A stretch of DNA of 64,000 nt from Cyanoderma ruficeps (GCA_008694505.1 VZDJ01000056.1:5707205-5771204), one strand, 5' to 3'. Positions 38,439 through 52,690 are shown, numbered from the stretch's first letter. Translations and numbers: made by a program. Notes: generated from the letters alone by a model not told the origin.

Positions 38439-40529
38439 TTTTGGTCCCTATAAGGGTCCAGCAGTTCAGACCAAGAGAAAAGGCCGTCATTACAACTATA
38501 ACTTCAAGTCATTGAAGATTTTTTTGGATAAGCAAAGGCCTAGAGAAAATTCATCCCCAAGATATAAAAACAGATTTTTCTTAATTGGAGAAAAAGCCAG
38601 ATACAAATCACAGTCCCTCGAGAATGGATAAACCAGATGCCAAGGCTATTTTCTTCAAAACAGTTTAATAAACAGGTCCTGAGCCTGTGGTGGCCATCTC
38701 CCCAGTGTGCCACATGAGGCGAATCACTGGCACAGCCTTGGCCCTTACAGTTTGCAGCAAAACCACCAGGTCTCACAGCAGATCCCCTGCCAGTTCTAAG
38801 TGCCTACCCACCACCTCCACCACTCCTTTCTCATCAGCTCTCCACAGACATCAACAGATCATTTCATCCTGTTACATATGTCACAGAAATTTAGACTCCA
38901 GGAAAAACAGGCATAACAACATTACATCATTTAAGCAACCAGCTTAGCTGAGTACATCAAAATTCTGCAAGAGCAACAGACCTTTAATTAAACTAACTAG
39001 CCCTGGGCCAGAGAAAGACCTCTTTCCTGCTGATTCATTTGATAGGAGGTGATGGTGCCGCAATCACTGTCACAATTCAAAGCACTTCTGAGTACTTGCC
39101 CACAGCTCACTCAAATCCCTTTGGCTGCAAATTCCTCTCCAGAAGCCTGTGCTAGCCAGGCACCTGCCTTGTCACATTCACACCCAGGTCAGCTCCAGGG
39201 CCTGGTTTTGTGCTGATAACCTGAGCACAAAATGAACATAACAGAAAATCCTACCAGGCCTGGCCCCAAGGTACTCGTAACTCAAATAATTTCACATGGT
39301 AAGCTGTGAGAGCCAGGAGCAGTCCCCTTCACAGGGCTGTGCCAAGGACACAAGTCTGTGTCCCTCGGGCAGGGACTGATGCTGAGCTCTGGAAGGGGAG
39401 CCCAAGCTTATGCCAAGAAGGTCTGGACAAGCTGGGCACAGAGGAGAGAGACAGCAACCCCACCCACCGTACCTGCACTTGCCCCCCTCAGGTTTGCCAA
39501 ACGCTTTAGGAAAAGCCAAATTCTTCACACTGCTGCAGGGAAGAGACACAGCTCTGTACAAGCCAGAATGATGCTCCGTCATGTGGCACTGCTCCAGCCC
39601 ACACAAGGCTTCATCTTCTACTACACACTGAAGTAAACTGTATTTTTTGATGCTTTTTTTTTCTTTTCTTCTGGAAAGAAGCTAATTTGAGTGGAAAAGG
39701 ATCTCTACGACTCTCGCATATACAACTCCTGTATTTCAGACTTTAATTTGTGTTATGCAACTACCACACACACAGTGTACTTGAAATTATATAGCATGCA
39801 ACCTAATCAAACACCACTAACAGCACCAGGTAGTTAAATCATGCTGTGATAAAGAAGGAAAACGATTTTGTATAAGCACAGTGAATTCTCCCTTGCACCC
39901 TAGTCAAAGTGGCACCTACTACCAATTAGCAGGTTGGTAAAATGCCTCTGTTATTTAGGATAATGGCTTAACTTAACATGCAAAGTGCATGGCTGGGGGT
40001 GTACTAGATACTCACAGTGCAGGGAAAGGGCACTTTGGTGGCACTGAGTCCCTGAGAAGGGGAGCAGGAGCAAGGCAACAAATGTGACACCAGGGCAGGG
40101 CTGTAAGAAACAAAGAGCTCCCTCCAGAAGGCTTTGAGGATAAGAATCCTCAAAGTATGGAAAAATCTACAAAAAAAAAATAAATAACTCATTCCATAAC
40201 AAGAAATTAAAAGTATGTGTTACAGCAAGGAAGCCAGGCTGGATACTGGAGAAAAAGCCCTGTCCCAGTAAGGGTCCCAGCAGATGCACAGGAGGAGCTG
40301 ACCCAGGAATTCATGTCCCCACATCCCCAGTGGGACCAGCTGGACAAGTGCCACCAGGAACAACCTGGGCATGCTCAATCCAGCTTTAAGAGAGAAGATA
40401 TTCAGACAGCCTGAGGTCCTTCCAGCCCTATTTTTACAGGATTTCTCCCCTTCACACCAGCTGCCCTGCCATACCTCGCAAGAGGCATCCTGCAGCCAGT
40501 GCTGCTCTGCAGCAGCCCCCGCAAGAGGC

Positions 40530-40640
40530 ACAGGCTATATTTATTCTGGTACATTGCAGTGGGAAGCTTTAATCTCTGTAATCGCCTCAGAGAAGATTTC
40601 ATTCACTGAGGGGAAAGCAATTACTGTTTCATTTGCAACC
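40530..40640. promoter_or_regulatory. Candidate conserved noncoding block in intron 1
   Basis: Contains CTATATTTAT (near the MEF2 consensus, last base off), CTTTAATCTCTGTAATCG and AAGCAATTACTG. It is unique sequence and no repeat was recognised. A regulatory role is an inference. Confidence 0.2.
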
Positions 40641-41157
40641 AGTTGCCTTCCCAGGGTCTTAATCTATCAGAGCTGGAGGGTCCTGTCAGCCCCTGTACCT
40701 GCCTGGACAGTTTCTGTGAGACAGGTTTGTGTCTCTGATAAAAAGCACCTGCCCACCGACACTCAAGGTTTTCAGCCCCTGTTTGAAGAAATTTTTCTCC
40801 TCCCAGATGCTACTGCTTTTATCTGACAGCATACACCCTGCATGAAGAAAACAACTGGATATAATCCTAGATTAAAGGGATTGTAACGCAGAATTAAATA
40901 CAAGCCATACCCTTCATAGGGTTTGCTGTCGTCATTCACCAAGCACAGAGCTTGGCCGTTTGGGAGGTGGTCAGATGGTGGTGGCATTTCAGACAGTCTC
41001 TGCAGCTCCTGACTTCTCTAGACAGGCATTTACATGTCCCCACAGAGGTGGGAAGAAAAAAAAAAAACCACCTACAAGAAAGAAAACCAAAACTAACCCA
41101 GCAACAAAACAAGCAATCTTTGGTGTTTCCATATAAAGCTACATTAAAATCCCTTTA

Positions 41158-41220
41158 AGATTTCACTTCAAAAAGTGAAATCTAAAATTCTGAATTCTAA
41201 AATCTGAATTCTAAAATCCA
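41158..41220. repeat. 11-bp perfect hairpin followed by short AT-rich tandem units
   Basis: AGATTTCACTT at 41158-41168 pairs exactly with AAGTGAAATCT at 41173-41183 around a 4-nt loop. It is followed at once by about three copies of a 14-15 bp unit CTAAAATCTGAATT (41183-41220). Confidence 0.8.
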
Positions 41221-43269
41221 AATTCTCAGCAGGAGTCTGCACATGTTGGAGCTGCTGCACCTCAGTGCTAGGAAGGTTTGTGGTCCCACAACAATCACTC
41301 CAGGAACCGGAGAAAGGTAACTGAGGCTTAAATCAGACAAGAAAAAAGTCCCACGGAAAGGACATTCACTGTCTACTGCAGCAAAGACCACAACAGCAGA
41401 GCAAAGCAAAACACCACCAGGAAATCTTAATGACTTTATCTTATGTCAGAAAAGACACCATATACTTATATGCACAGCTGCATGCTTGGGAAAAAAAAAA
41501 AAAAGGCACTTTAATCTTCTGCTTTTTCCAGCCTGGCAGCCAAAGCAGTTTGACACGATAAAGAGACTTGAGAGTTGTGAAAACTACATATTAAAGGGAG
41601 AAAATTTCTAACTGTCTTTTTCTTGTAAATTGTGGCAGCCAAAAAATCCAACCCTAAAATAAAGACGTGCCTGAAGGTAGCAATTTTACAATCAGCAACA
41701 TAATGATTTATATCACTGCTGTCATCTTTGTTGGGGGAAAAGGAAGTCAGGTATTGTGATCATTAGCTTTTTGATACAGATGATATTTTTAAATGAGGAA
41801 AAACACATGCATTTTAATCAGGAACTGAAGGAAATTGCCCCAAAATACTAACAGAAGAATGTGCAGCTCACGCCAATATTTGCAAACACGGGAGATGAAT
41901 ATTAAGGTGACAAACATCATCAGTGACATCTCGAGCTGCTGCATATCCCTGGGTACACACGTGGGAGCTCGCTCACCCTGGAACATGGGATCCCACACCC
42001 TCCCAAAACATACATCCTCATGCCACAGGCCCCAGGCAGGCATAGCCTGGAAACTGGCCCCACTCCCACTGACGCCTGTGGGTTTCCAGGTGCTGGTCTC
42101 ACAGCAGGGTGCCATCACTCCCACCCAGAATCCAGCTGCACACAGTGCTCAGGGTCCCCACTGATGGCAGGCACAAAGCAGCACCGTTGGGTACCACTGA
42201 GAGACAGCAGCACTAGGCTCTTCTCTTAAAAAAATAACTAAGAGCCAAGATGTTACTGCCTCTTTTCCCCAGAAAAGTTCCAGAAGCAAAGCCTGGCCTA
42301 CCTGGTACTCAATCTCTAAGCTTTTGCCTATGCCTTGGCTGGCACACATGAAGTCACAGGTGTAAAAGAGAGGAAGCTGCTGCTGTCCAAGGATTAAAAA
42401 TCAACTGAACTTGACCTTTAATGCAACAATGTGGCTTCTCATGCTTCCATTCCCCAGTGTAACCATAATCACATCTGGTGCTGAGAACCAGGAAACTGTT
42501 TTCAGAGACCACTTAACATCCAGGCTTCCACAAGCCTGGGTGATGTGACAGCAAGGGCACCAGCACAGACTTTCTTAAGCCCAATGGAGCAGGTTTGAAA
42601 TTGGGATGCATTTAAATGCCACAGAACAGAACGTCCTGCAGATGACATCAGCAGCACATCAAACTTCAGCAAATGTTTGTGGAGAAGAACAGCAGAGAAA
42701 GCACTGAAAGTGCTCAGCTGAGACAGAAAATCCTTGTACAGGAACTCCGAGCCAAACAACAAATCCCTGGTCACAAATACCCTCAGAGCTCAATACAGAT
42801 GAAGACAGAAATTAGCCTAACAGGCTGATTTTTGCCTCCTGTCCCCCCATATTTTAATAGAATACAGGAAAGACTCAGCCTGTATTGGAGTAAGTTTTGT
42901 TTATAAATCCCACACAATATGCAAAAGAACTCTCCTCCAGAGAAGAAGCTGTGTCACCTCCCAGTTCACAGCTTGCACTGACAGCCATGTAATCTCAGCC
43001 TGCGTACAGCAGTTTCAGACCTTCAACAAGGATTCCTCAGCCTGACAAGGATGCAGTGAGCATGTCCAGCAGTCCAGCACTGTGCCATGCCTGTGGGAGT
43101 AGCCAGCAGTCATTCTGCACTATTCAGCTCATGGATCAGCACTCCCGCCTCTCAGTCTGAGTATTTCTGGCCCTGAGGGTCTGCAGTATCTCCATGCTGG
43201 TTGCCCTCCCATGTTTGCCATTGAAAAGCACTGATAGCACCAGAAGTTGCACTGTTTTCTGAAAGCGAC

Positions 43270-43304
43270 TCTAATTAAGTATAAAAGCAAGTCTAATTAA
43301 GTAT
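43270..43304. repeat. TCTAATTAAGTAT repeated at 22-bp spacing
   Basis: Two identical 13-bp words at 43270-43282 and 43292-43304. Each contains TAATTA, the core recognised by many homeodomain factors. The 22-bp step is about two helical turns. Confidence 0.75.
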
Positions 43305-46300
43305 GGTCTGCTCTGTAAATCCCCTGGGAAGACAGAGGAATATCATCAACCCTTGCATCCAGCCATCCTCTTTTTGTTTGGTGTAACCAGCTGACAGCAG
43401 ACGAAGCCCAGATCTGAGCTGCTGTGCACCTGCAGCTGTGCTGAACAACACAGAGGCACACGCCAAGCAGAAGGTGCCATGTAGTGAAGGGCTAAAACAC
43501 TTTGCATCTTCCACACCCCACTGGGAACAGGACTCTACCATCCATCCTTCTGTCAACAAATCCTCCCCATCTCTGTTAAAATCACACCAGCACCCTCAGG
43601 CACACCCATATCTCATTTTTGAGGTTTCTGTGTGAAGCTGTAGGTACAGAAAGCAGCCAGGATCAGGTCTGGAGCATCCCGGTGGCAGAGAGCTCTTCCC
43701 TGCTCTCCTGTTTCATCTCTGTATGACAGACAGCACAGATCACAGGTGCTCACCTGGGAATTCATCCTGCTCTATGCAATGCCACTAATGATTAAAAGCT
43801 AACAGAAAAACCTCCAGTGAGGCAGTGAGAACCAGAGTACAGCCCCAAAACATTAGTCACTACAAATATACCTGAAGCTCAACACACGTGGGGTGCATTT
43901 AAATTTACTTTTCTTTAATTATGGATGAATGTGGGTTTATTTGGTGTTTACTCCAGGGCAATAATAAAAACACATTCAAAATTATAAATCCCCCTGCAAA
44001 GAGCCATCACCAATGGTTGCCCACCTTGACCACCTGGTTCAGTGGAAGTACATGGAAATACAACTGAATGCCAAGAGCTGACAATTTTCATGCCTGAAAG
44101 CAGGAATTTTCCTTATGTTCTATCCTTATACACTACTGCGTGCACTCTCAGGAGAAGCCCTCCTAAAACCCCTGCTTAAGTTACTTCTTCTTTTGCACCT
44201 ATTTATTAAACCAAAGGTTGAAAAGCAAGAAGAAGAAACCCCACCCAGGAAGGGAACTATGTAAGGAAGCATTGCCTAGATTCATCAGGACAATTGATAA
44301 TCAGCTCTGATCTTGGGTTGCAATTGATTAGTTATAAATACACAGCACCAAAGGGCAAGGAAAGAGCTTTTTTGGAAAGGCACAGGAACAGACCCCAAAA
44401 GCATAGTGCTCGTGGCTCTCCAACAGATAGGCCTAAGTGCCCACTGAAAATGGGAAATACTTTCTTGCTCACAGTGGACAGAAGGGAGAATGATATCATT
44501 AAAGCCCACATTGCATCTCAAAGTCCTTGGAGGAAAAGGGAAGAGGTACTTCATATTTCTATAAAACAATTAGTATTGACAGAATGGACTATAATACAGC
44601 ACTCAGACCAGAGCAGTAATTAACCATGCAGCAGCTTGCTCACTGGATGCAGATAGGAAGCACCGAGGCAGCAATTAGAGAGCAGAGAGGCAAGGCAGGC
44701 ACATGGTTTTGCTCTAACGAGGTATTGACCTCCAAGCCAACTGCTCAGGTGTATGATGAGACATCCCATACCCCACACCGAGCACCAGAGCACCCCTGGC
44801 ACAGTCACTGGCATCACCCTGGGCTCAGTGAATAAAGAGCTGGCAGCCAGCACTGATTTGGGAGCACCTTCTCTGCACAGGTTGTGCTCAGCCTCTCTTC
44901 CCCTTGCCTTGGTTGCTCTATGCCTTAAAGAGTGTGGCTAAAAGCCAAGCAGAGAGCTCTGGCCACAGACAGCATCAGTGATGGAAAAGTACCACCGACA
45001 GGGGATGGTGCCTGGGAAGTAATCTGCAAGATGCCACATAACATCAAATGCTTCTCCACTGAAGCTCAAGGTAACTGGTTTCAGCACCTTTCTAATTTGC
45101 AAATCTCTGAGTAATCCTGAAAATTGAAGCCTCGGGGAGAGCTGGGGCTGCTTGCACACCATTTCAGCCTCATGAGGCTTAGCTCTGAACATCTTTGGAG
45201 AGAAAATGTTTGCAGTCCAGTTTGAGGTCCAGAAAAAAAGGACATTAAGTGCCCAAACCTTCAGCATTTCTCCCCCCAAAACCAAAAGGTACTATGCATC
45301 TGTTTGTAAACAGCTACTCTTGGGTAGCCCTTGCTTTACCTGATTCCCACCTACTGGGGGAAGCATCCTTGCAAAGGCCCTCCTTGTCTCTTTGTAGGGA
45401 GGTGAAGCAGAAGCAAATGGTGTTTCTGCTTCAAGATGAGCACCTTTCTCCCACCCCTCCTCTTCCCTTTTCCCCCCTTTTGCCACAGGAGCTTTCCAGC
45501 ATTGGCTGGTGATACTTCTCAGCAGGGCAGCCACAAACATGCAGAAAACAGGTGTATTTAAAACCAATGCATTTACATCCGCACACGTGCTTCTGGCAAA
45601 CAGCTCACGAAGTTGGGTTGACATAAATGATGGAGTAGGAGAAATAAAGCTCTTTCCTGCTGTGACATTTTAAAACAATTCAGCAGGCTTTTCACACCAG
45701 GAGAAGCTGGGGCTGTGTGTGCTGCGAGGAGTGAATATGCTGCAGCTCTGTGCATGGCTCCAGAGGCAGAAAATTACTCTGCAGTGATGCAAGTGACTGC
45801 TTCATTCCTGATACTCCTGAAACAAGGACAGAAACTGGACCAGCAAAGGTTTCACAAGGACACCATACTCTCCTGGGTGCAGGTGCCAAGGCTCTGTAAT
45901 GACGAAGGGCAGCGAAGGACCCAAAAGACATCAGGCATCACTGGTCCAGAGTGAATACCAGAATCACTAAGTCATCCTTGCTGGCCAGACCAAACTCTCA
46001 CAGCACAGTAAATGGTCATTTAAGAAATGGATCTGAATTTGGAGGCAACATTAACTTCTGGATATTGAGACTCCGAATAAGCCAGTTAAGGAAAGCAAGG
46101 CTGCCACAGGGTCTGCTGTAAATGGTTTAAGACATGAGACCTGCTGGGAGATGATAATTTAGCATCCAGACTTTCCAGAAACCAAAGCTACAGAGACCTT
46201 CATGTCAAAGGCACAATTCCCACCTGGCCGATGTCAAACTTCACCCAGTATTCAAGAGCAGCAGCTACTCCCCTGCTACCTGCTCCTGAGAGCAGATCAA

Positions 46301-49300
46301 AGAGGGCAGTTGGAAAAACCTCATGGATTCCAAGTACAGCATTAAGGTTTTGGACACAGGATTTTAAAGCAGAATCCTGACAAGCCTTTTGTCATACTTC
46401 TTACATGGCACACTGTACTCGAAGCAGTTTGCTGTCACTGTATGCATGACTTTACTCATTTTAGCATCAGCAGCACTCACTCCTAGGCTTTCTGGTGGCA
46501 GGGACCAGCACCCCGTGCACCAGGAGGATACCAGGGAGAGAATAAGGCATTTTCTAAAGAATACCACTGAGTCAAATAATCTCATCAGCTTTGGGAAATC
46601 TCAGCCTCTGAAGTCGCAGCAGCTGAGGACAGACAGTGTCACAAAGCTGCTGCTGCATGAATGACAGAGCCATTTAAAAGCAGAGCACTTTTTATTTCTT
46701 CTCTTCCCAAAATGCCATCGTCAATCCCAATGCACTAGAATGAGAAAGCTTTGCTTTCACTGGAATGTTCCACCAGCAACCACTGGCTTCCTGCAGCATT
46801 AACAAAATAAACCAGATCTTGTCCCCAATGAAAACAGTCATTTTTCGCTACTGACGAGTCACTGCTTTGCCTCACCTCAATGTCCCAGCTGATATAGGTA
46901 ATTCATATCTAAATCACCTCAAAAGCGCTGCCTGTTTTCACAGCACAATTAATGCAGCAGCAGGTAACAGCCAACACACAACTCCTGCCAACACAAATGT
47001 GCTGGTTTCATCTTGGGACTTTTTCCTCTGCTGACAGAACTCAATATTGCTTCACTAGCATCAACAGGGGCAAAATGAATCACAGATTAAAAACTCACAG
47101 CAACAAACCAAAACACTGTGGTCCTGCTGCAATAGTTGATAAAAACTACTTAGGTATCAAATAAACTCTAAAGGAGAGGGTAAAGAAAGCCAGCAGGATA
47201 TAGAATAAAATTTTGCAGCTGCAATTCTGCTGCCAGAAAGGCAGTGGGGCAGGACCGTGTCTGGATGGCATCAATTGCAGCAGCAGCTCCAAGGCACTCA
47301 AGGCATCCTGTACCACTACAGAGAGCAAGCAGCTCTTCCCCACTCTCTCCTTGTGCAGATGATTTTAGGAAGGGAAGAAATTTGAAATCATTACTGTGCC
47401 AGAGCACTGAAATACTTTACCTGTGTAGGTAAGAAACTGCTTCCGTCACAAAAAGTATAATTTCAACGTGCATGTGCATGAATACACAAGGTAAGAACTA
47501 AAAATAGAGGTACCCTATTTCCATGCATCAAGTCAGCAGGTACAGCATAAACAGTGATTCAGCAGTAGCCCACATGATGCAGGAGGTTGTTTCTTTGCCT
47601 CTGCCTCCCTGTTTGTAGCCCTTCCCACCTCTGCTGAGTTACCAAGGCCCAGCAACTCCCAAGAGCAATGCCCAGATCTGCAAAAAGAGCCCCAGTCCCA
47701 TGGGGCCCAGGGAGATCTACCAGCCACTGGCTGCTTGGCTCCCTTGGGACAGGGGGTGATGTGAGGTGGCTGCAAATGCTCTTCATACAAGGTCCAGCTC
47801 TCAAGAACAAAGAGTTTAGAGAGTTTTTCTGTCCACAGAAGTTTTTCTACTGCAGAGTCTACATGCTAATATAATTGGTTTTTTAAACAAAATGGATGTA
47901 TAATTTGCATTTTTGTTATTTTTTCATTAAGGTTCTGTGTCATATCTACACAGTGTGATCATTTGAAGTGGGTACAAAGAAGTGCACAATGTACAATTAC
48001 AGTGTATGGCTGCAATTTTTGGTGCAAAGTAGTGCTGTGACTCCATAAACACCTCTGAAAAACTGCACAAGATGACACCAAGGACATTCTTCGAATCCTG
48101 TGAGATTTGTTACATAAACAGCTATGACCTTGTACCCATGGTTTCAACAGGGACAAGTTGGCTTTTTTGCTGATTCTCATCCCCAATTTTTTCATTAGTG
48201 TTTGCTTGAGAAGTCAGAAGGAGATACAAGAATGAGAGAATGAAGAGTAGGAATTTCATTTACATTTCATAAAACTGTAGCTAATATCTTCAAGCAGAAA
48301 TTCAAAAAATACTTCAGTCTTCCCACTGCCCAGGCTCTGTCACTCACCCTTTCAAATGCAGCTAAGTCTCTCCAGGTGAGCAAATCCCTGCCCTAGCCCC
48401 TGAAGTCCTGGGACTAAAAGTATCATTCAAGGGCTTCCTTGCACATCTGTGACTTACCCCCACACCATTCCTAGACAGTGTAACTAACCAAGAACAATTA
48501 AAATGCTCAAGGATTTCAACTTAATCTCAGAATGTATTAAAGTCCTTTCTGCTCTCACCTTGAAATACTTTGAAGTCTGGATGATTTGCATTTTGATGTC
48601 TAATTGAAATGAGGATTGCTGCTTGACAGGCCTTAATCTTCTCAAAAACATAGTTGTTCCTCTCTCCCCAAAGCAAGTATTTATCACAAGTTTCACCTTG
48701 AATATAGGTCACAGCATTGCAAAGCAAGTAATCAGAGCTGTAAAAAAACCCAAAACCAACTCCCACAAAGATTCTGTCTAGGTAAAAAAAAACCAAATTC
48801 AAAAGGCACATCTGTTCCCCTGAGTCACAGCAAGGAAAGATTATTACCATTAGCATGAGGGTTATACAGCAAATGAAACAACTGGCTAAAGAAAAAAAGA
48901 AAACAAATCACTTAGTGTCATCTTTCATCATTAAATTTTAATAGGAAAACTACTGTGATTTGCTTAGTCTGAATATATATGCAATGCAAAGAGACCCTCT
49001 GACATCATCAAGGCATAACACCACAAGATAAATGGATGATTTGCCATGCTACTGGAGCAGCTGTAACTCCCTCCCAAACCTGCAGCAACCAAACAGCAAG
49101 GCAGCTGCTCCAGGCTGGCCACTGGCTCTCATGCCTTTGGCTGAGAGGAAAGAATCAGAGGTCTTACTCTTCTCCTGACTGTGTGGGCTTTAACAGGGGG
49201 CAGCTGAGCTGCTATACCAGTTAAAATGCCCATCTCCTGTTAGTCACAGTTGGTTGTCCCTGAAGCCTGAGCCATCACCAGAGCACAAACATCTGAAGGC

Positions 49301-50499
49301 CGCGTTTTGCACCAAGAGTGCCCCAAGCAAGGGCAGCCAGAGCACATCCATATGCATCCCAAGAGAGCCCATCTGGAGCAGAGCCTCGCTCCACAGACTC
49401 CCAGCAATGCAAAATAGGCTCAGGACTCCAGACTGCCTTCCTTTCATACGGCAGTTGGGTTTTGAGAGCAATAAGGATGAAGATTTTCCCATCCTGCTTC
49501 TGTATTACAGTGCAATTCTCCCTCCTGAAGGAGGGCAGCACTCGTGACAAGCTCAGGAAATGTCAGAGGAGCAGGTTGCAGGCAAGCCAGTCACTGCCCT
49601 GCCTACAGAAACAGCAGGCAGCCTGCTGTCCAAATGCAAACAGCAGGAAAAGGTGCACAGCTCTTGTGCACAGAGCTGTTAAAATCTATATGAAGCCCCA
49701 TGTGTGTAAATGAAACATCGGCTGCTGCTATCATCAAATGTGTACAACTTGTAAGCATGAATTATGCAAGACTATTAACTGTCTTATTTTAAGAGGGAGC
49801 AGCTGTAGAAGCTGCTTGGAGGGCACAGCAAGTCACGGAAGGGGCAGCCCCTGGTGCTCAGTATGTGAGTGTGTGTGAGCTACAGCACAGTCTCTCACCA
49901 GGCCCAGCCCCAGTGCTCACCCAGACCTGCATCCTGCACTAAACAATTAACTCAGCATCTCACGAGCTCTCATTGTCTTCCAGTGCTCCATGGAGGAAGA
50001 AGTAATATTCTCACCACCTTCTTATTGATGACAGCTTGAGAAAGATCTGGATAATTGTGTGAGTCTGTGAAGAAGTAAGCAGAGAGCTGAGCCTGTAACC
50101 TGGCCCAAACTCAAGCCCCCAGTCAGTGCCAAGCTCTGCCTTTGCTTTCACCTTTCACAAGGAACCTGAAACAGCAAACTCCCGCTGAGACCAAGGAGCT
50201 CCAGGCTGTTTCAGTTCAGTAATTTTCTTGTTGACTAATGAACCCTCACACTCAGTCAGAGCCCACAGATGAGGATGCCAGCCTAGAGTAACACTGCACA
50301 GCCCATGTCACAAGTGCCACCATGTCGGAGGCCAGCCACAGGCAGGGACAGTGGATGCTGGCTGGCAGCATGGAGCACTCACCCACCCTCAGCCCCAACC
50401 CACAGAGCATTGCAGGCTGCTGAGCTCAGCCCTCCCTCAGCAGACACCGTGCTCAGCAGGCATGCTAAAGTTGCTGATGGCAAGCTCTGGCCATAAATT

Positions 50500-51800
50500 A
50501 CCTATAGATTGAGAAGGCTTTTGATACAATTTTACGCGAAACATTAATTCCACTGGTCAATACAAATGCTGGTAGGACTGAGTGGCAGGGCTGCACACAG
50601 CAAATAAGCATGTTGGAACATAACAAGTGCAGAAATGGAAGGCACAGATGGGTACTAAGGCCAGTTTCATTCGTTGTATATATCATGGACTTGGAAGAAC
50701 AAACATCAAACACCGTGATTACATTTACTGATGATTCAGATTTGTGTGGGCTCTTCAATACACAAGAGGAGGGCAATAAGTCCTGGACAACTGTGAGCAA
50801 GCAAGCACCTCAGGGGATAATTAAATTAATCTGAGTTATGGAAATGCCACACAACAAGGCTAAAACATAAAGCAAACAACATTGTAAAGGACTTTGCACT
50901 CAAAAAACTATACAAGACAAACACAGGCTACTGCTTGTCCCCAGTGACCCACCAGGGTGTCAGGAGCTGTACAAGCCCATCAGGTGAAAATTGGTACAGG
51001 ATACACATGAAGCCCTAAAAAAAGCAATCTCAGTGATACCAGCTGTATGTGCCTCCAGCTCAAGAGACTGTGGCTTTACAGAAGGACCTTGTCACAGGGG
51101 TACCACTGGTGACACAGCAGCTCTGGGGCCACTCTGGCAAAACAAATCTATGCAGGGGACCCCAGGCCACAGCACCTGCCTCCCACCTCCCAGTCCCTAT
51201 TACCAGCTGTTCCCAAGACTCTCAACCATTGCTCCCCATTTGGAAATCATGTACTTGCCCCGAACTGCCTGGGCAGCCTCACCATGCTGAACAGCCCTGT
51301 CTGATGCAAGACAGCTGCCTTAGAGACACTGAGGCACCTCCCCTGAGCCACCCTGCCCAGCAAAGGGATCACTGGCAGGGTATCACAGCAGGCACAGAGC
51401 CCCTTCCAGGAGACAGGTCCCCAGAGCATGTCAGACCAAGACTGGGGAACACAAAGCATCTGGAGCAGCAACACAAGCGAGGACATGGGAGAAATCAGAA
51501 GTGGCAGAGCTGCCCAAGGCCCTGGAGGCATGAAGATGCTAAATTTGATGAGGTTGAGGAAGGGAGCCAAAGGAGGAATAAATAGAGCTAATGAGAACAC
51601 AAGGCATGAGCATTCAAAAACCTTTAACACACTACAAACAGCAATAAAAAGGCAATTAGAATTCTGAGATGCATGGAGGGTAATTGCATGCACTATAAAT
51701 AGGTGGTGAGAAGACTGTCCTGCTCAGCAGGATCTGATTCACTTTTGGGGTGACTTCTATGCAGAAAGGAATATTTTGGCATGCAACAGAAGCTGAGAGA
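50500..51800 (+). mobile_element. Ancient, degraded CR1-type LINE with reverse-transcriptase remnants
   Basis: Although heavily mutated, the plus strand follows the order of a CR1 ORF2. It has GAGAAGGCTTTTGATACAAT (KAFDT), a GAGTGGCAGGGCTG block, a segment translating as VVYIMDLEE then FTDDSDL (compare the RT FADD motif) around 50.67-50.75 kb, an AACAAGGCTAAA block and a CAGGCTACTGC block near 50.9 kb. Further on come AAAAAGGCAATTAGAATTCT (51.65 kb) and TTCACTTTTGGGGTGACTTC (51.74 kb). Frameshifts and deletions are frequent. The stretch from about 51.1 to 51.6 kb matches poorly and may be an insertion or more decayed. It lies antisense to CADPS. Confidence 0.6.
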
Positions 51801-52549
51801 AGGGAGTCTACAGAGAGATGAAATTACAGGAAGAATTTCTATCACTCACATCCTGCTGCATGAAATATGTACCAAGCAGGAGCTTTGCCACAGAGGCTTC
51901 AGAGGTCATAGCTTGAGGAACTCCAAATAAAAGTTCAGCAGCAGGGATGCAATGCAGCTTAGAAGGAAACATCCATTTAATATCAGCCAGCAATGTACAT
52001 GGCACAGGAGTCCAGGCACTTCAGTGGCTTTCACCATTGATGGAGAAATCTAACAACACCCTTGGAGACCCCATCCTGCTCAGTTCATAACCTTTGCCCA
52101 TGCACTTTTAACAGCTCTTAAAAACAAGCAAAATCAGAAGTTTAAAAGTGTAATTCAAGCGTCAAATTCCCTTCTTCCATCCTCCATCATGCCATTGGCA
52201 TGTTGCTTCTGTTCCCTACCCATGCCTCAGGCACCCTCCACTGCTCTGCTCATAACCCCCTCCCCGGGCTGGTGTAGCCCACAAGGGGATGCCCATGGCT
52301 CAGCCATGCAGGCTCACAGTAGCTGGCACAAGCAGCCAGCTTGCTGTTTGAAAAACAGGCTCTCTGATGCCATTCCCTGCACTGCCTTCCCTCCCCACAC
52401 CAGTTAGGCTGGAACAAGTGCACCAACTGACGCTCTCCCTGCTGGGCATGTGGCTCAGGCTGTGCAGGAATGTGTCATGAGAGATTCTGGGAAAGAAGTA
52501 GCCCTTGGAGTAGATAAAACCCACCGCAGCTGAAGGCAGGGGTAGGGTC

Positions 52550-52690
52550 TTTGCAGAATTACAACCAACATCTTTCAAAGTAGAAGGGACCACTAAAGTC
52601 CAGGAGCCCATAAACAAGCAGAAACCACACCGGGCAGAGCCTTGGCCAACATAATCCACCACTGCATGAACAACTCAAGTCTTTGGAGGA
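52550..52690 (-). mobile_element. Possible diverged CR1 3' fragment
   Basis: The plus strand has AGTAGAAGGGACCACTAAAG followed by a GGCAGAGCCTTGGCCAACA block, in the spacing expected for the complement of a CR1 3' end. The match is weak and lacks the terminal CATAGAAT repeats. It could be chance. Confidence 0.3.

Noticed and set aside
45085..45100. TTCAGCACC resembling the left half of an RE1/NRSF silencer
   Set aside because: The right half (GGACAGCGCC) is absent; a half-site is expected by chance in 64 kb.
51049..51585. Plus-strand 178-codon frame as a possible nested gene
   Set aside because: No recognised family, no splice or promoter context, and it lies inside a degraded CR1 region. 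Kept only as a remark in the CR1 finding.
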